Shown here: positions 4,800-5,023 of the stretch, one piece after another
Layout: the number at the start of each line of letters is the position of its first letter
Numbering within the stretch: the first letter of the stretch is position 1
Assembly (NCBI GenBank): GCA_002010925.1
Contig: MTLR01000195.1
Span: 1-5,023, forward strand
Source of the DNA: Candidatus Bathyarchaeota archaeon JdFR-04
GTDB taxonomy: Archaea > Thermoproteota > Bathyarchaeia > Bathyarchaeales > UBA233
DNA length: 5,023 bases
Direction: 5' to 3'
Translations under genes and position numbers: made by a program
The notes under the pieces: generated by a model
Database searches by the model: none
Told to the model about the DNA's origin: nothing
What the model saw: only the letters and a program-made list of their open reading frames with translations

Positions 4800-5023
4800 A
4801 TGTGCGGCATATTTGGATTCGCTTTGAGAAGCCCCATAGAGGTTAACGAAGCTATAGCTTTGCTCGAGATTCTTGAAGAGGATAAGAAAGAAGACGAAAG
4901 ACATCCTGTAGGGGGATATGGCGCTGGATTAGCATTTCTAGCCAGTAATGGCAATTTCAGTTTAATTAAGGTCGGAAAAACCACCAATTCACCTTCGAGA
5001 GAGCTATATAAATGGATAGATGA
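4800..5023 (+). CDS. Class II glutamine amidotransferase, N-terminal part (3' end outside window)
   Basis: Only the first 74 residues are present. The protein starts MCGIFGF, the hallmark of Ntn-type class II glutamine amidotransferases, in which Met1 is removed and Cys2 becomes the catalytic nucleophile that releases ammonia from glutamine. The later HPVGGYGAGLAFL segment (35-47) matches the glycine-rich strand that follows a loop in this fold. The acceptor domain that would distinguish PurF, GlmS, asparagine synthetase, glutamate synthase domain or a stand-alone amidotransferase lies beyond the window. The Lys/Glu/Asp-rich insert (27-34) differs from my recollection of PurF and GlmS, and the spacing resembles stand-alone archaeal amidotransferases, but this is weak. 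It is transcribed from its own promoter and appears unrelated to the cdv operon. Confidence 0.8.
   Translation, partial: MCGIFGFALRSPIEVNEAIALLEILEEDKKEDERHPVGGYGAGLAFLASNGNFSLIKVGKTTNSPSRELYKWID

Noticed and set aside
4719..4987. Two overlapping minus-strand open frames opposite the amidotransferase start
   Set aside because: They run antisense through the MCGIFG coding region, lack ribosome binding sites and show no recognisable protein features.
1..5023. CRISPR array, insertion sequence or integrase/attachment site
   Set aside because: No regularly spaced direct repeats, no transposase or recombinase motifs, and no tRNA end were seen.

Overview
The window looks like a chromosomal segment of an archaeon from the TACK side of the tree. 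The main reason is a complete set of ESCRT-type (Cdv) cell-division genes: a PRC-barrel CdvA, two ESCRT-III/CdvB-type proteins and a Vps4-like CdvC ATPase. Archaeal TATA-like elements, Shine-Dalgarno (SD) motifs on operon genes, and a leaderless-looking promoter next to an MCGIFG protein agree with this. Base composition is moderate. A Bathyarchaeia-like lineage is my guess, but the sequence alone does not prove it.

Layout. Positions 1-421 (+) hold the 3' end of a MobB-like molybdopterin-guanine dinucleotide biosynthesis protein and a small conserved-looking protein that overlaps it. Positions 422-570 are the gap between two convergent gene ends and contain a long hairpin (440-559). Positions 571-4165 (-) form one tight operon, transcribed right to left: ESCRT-III paralogue (4165-3497), cdvA (3477-2707), winged-helix cdvB (about 2668-1769) and cdvC (1761-571). 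Gaps are 19, about 38 and 7 nt. Positions 4166-4390 are a 225-nt divergent promoter region with three dyads. Positions 4391-4609 (+) encode a 72-residue two-helix membrane protein. Positions 4610-4799 are non-coding, with a short inverted repeat and a TATA-like element placed for a leaderless mRNA. Position 4800 to the end is the start of a class II glutamine amidotransferase, cut by the window edge.

How the genes fit together. By analogy with the Sulfolobus Cdv system, CdvA binds the membrane and DNA and recruits CdvB through the CdvB winged helix. ESCRT-III polymers constrict the neck, and CdvC is recruited through its MIT domain to proline-rich MIM2 motifs and remodels the polymer. Matching parts are visible here: an MIT domain in CdvC, LPEPP/FPELP motifs in both ESCRT-III proteins, a winged helix on CdvB, and a proline-rich hydrophobic tail on CdvA. 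The most unusual points are these: both ESCRT-III types share one operon with CdvA and CdvC; cdvB has no ATG/GTG/TTG start in its open frame, although its ESCRT-III core begins there; CdvA carries its own LPEPP motif; an 8-bp dyad sits about where the operon's mRNA should start; and a small membrane protein is divergently linked.
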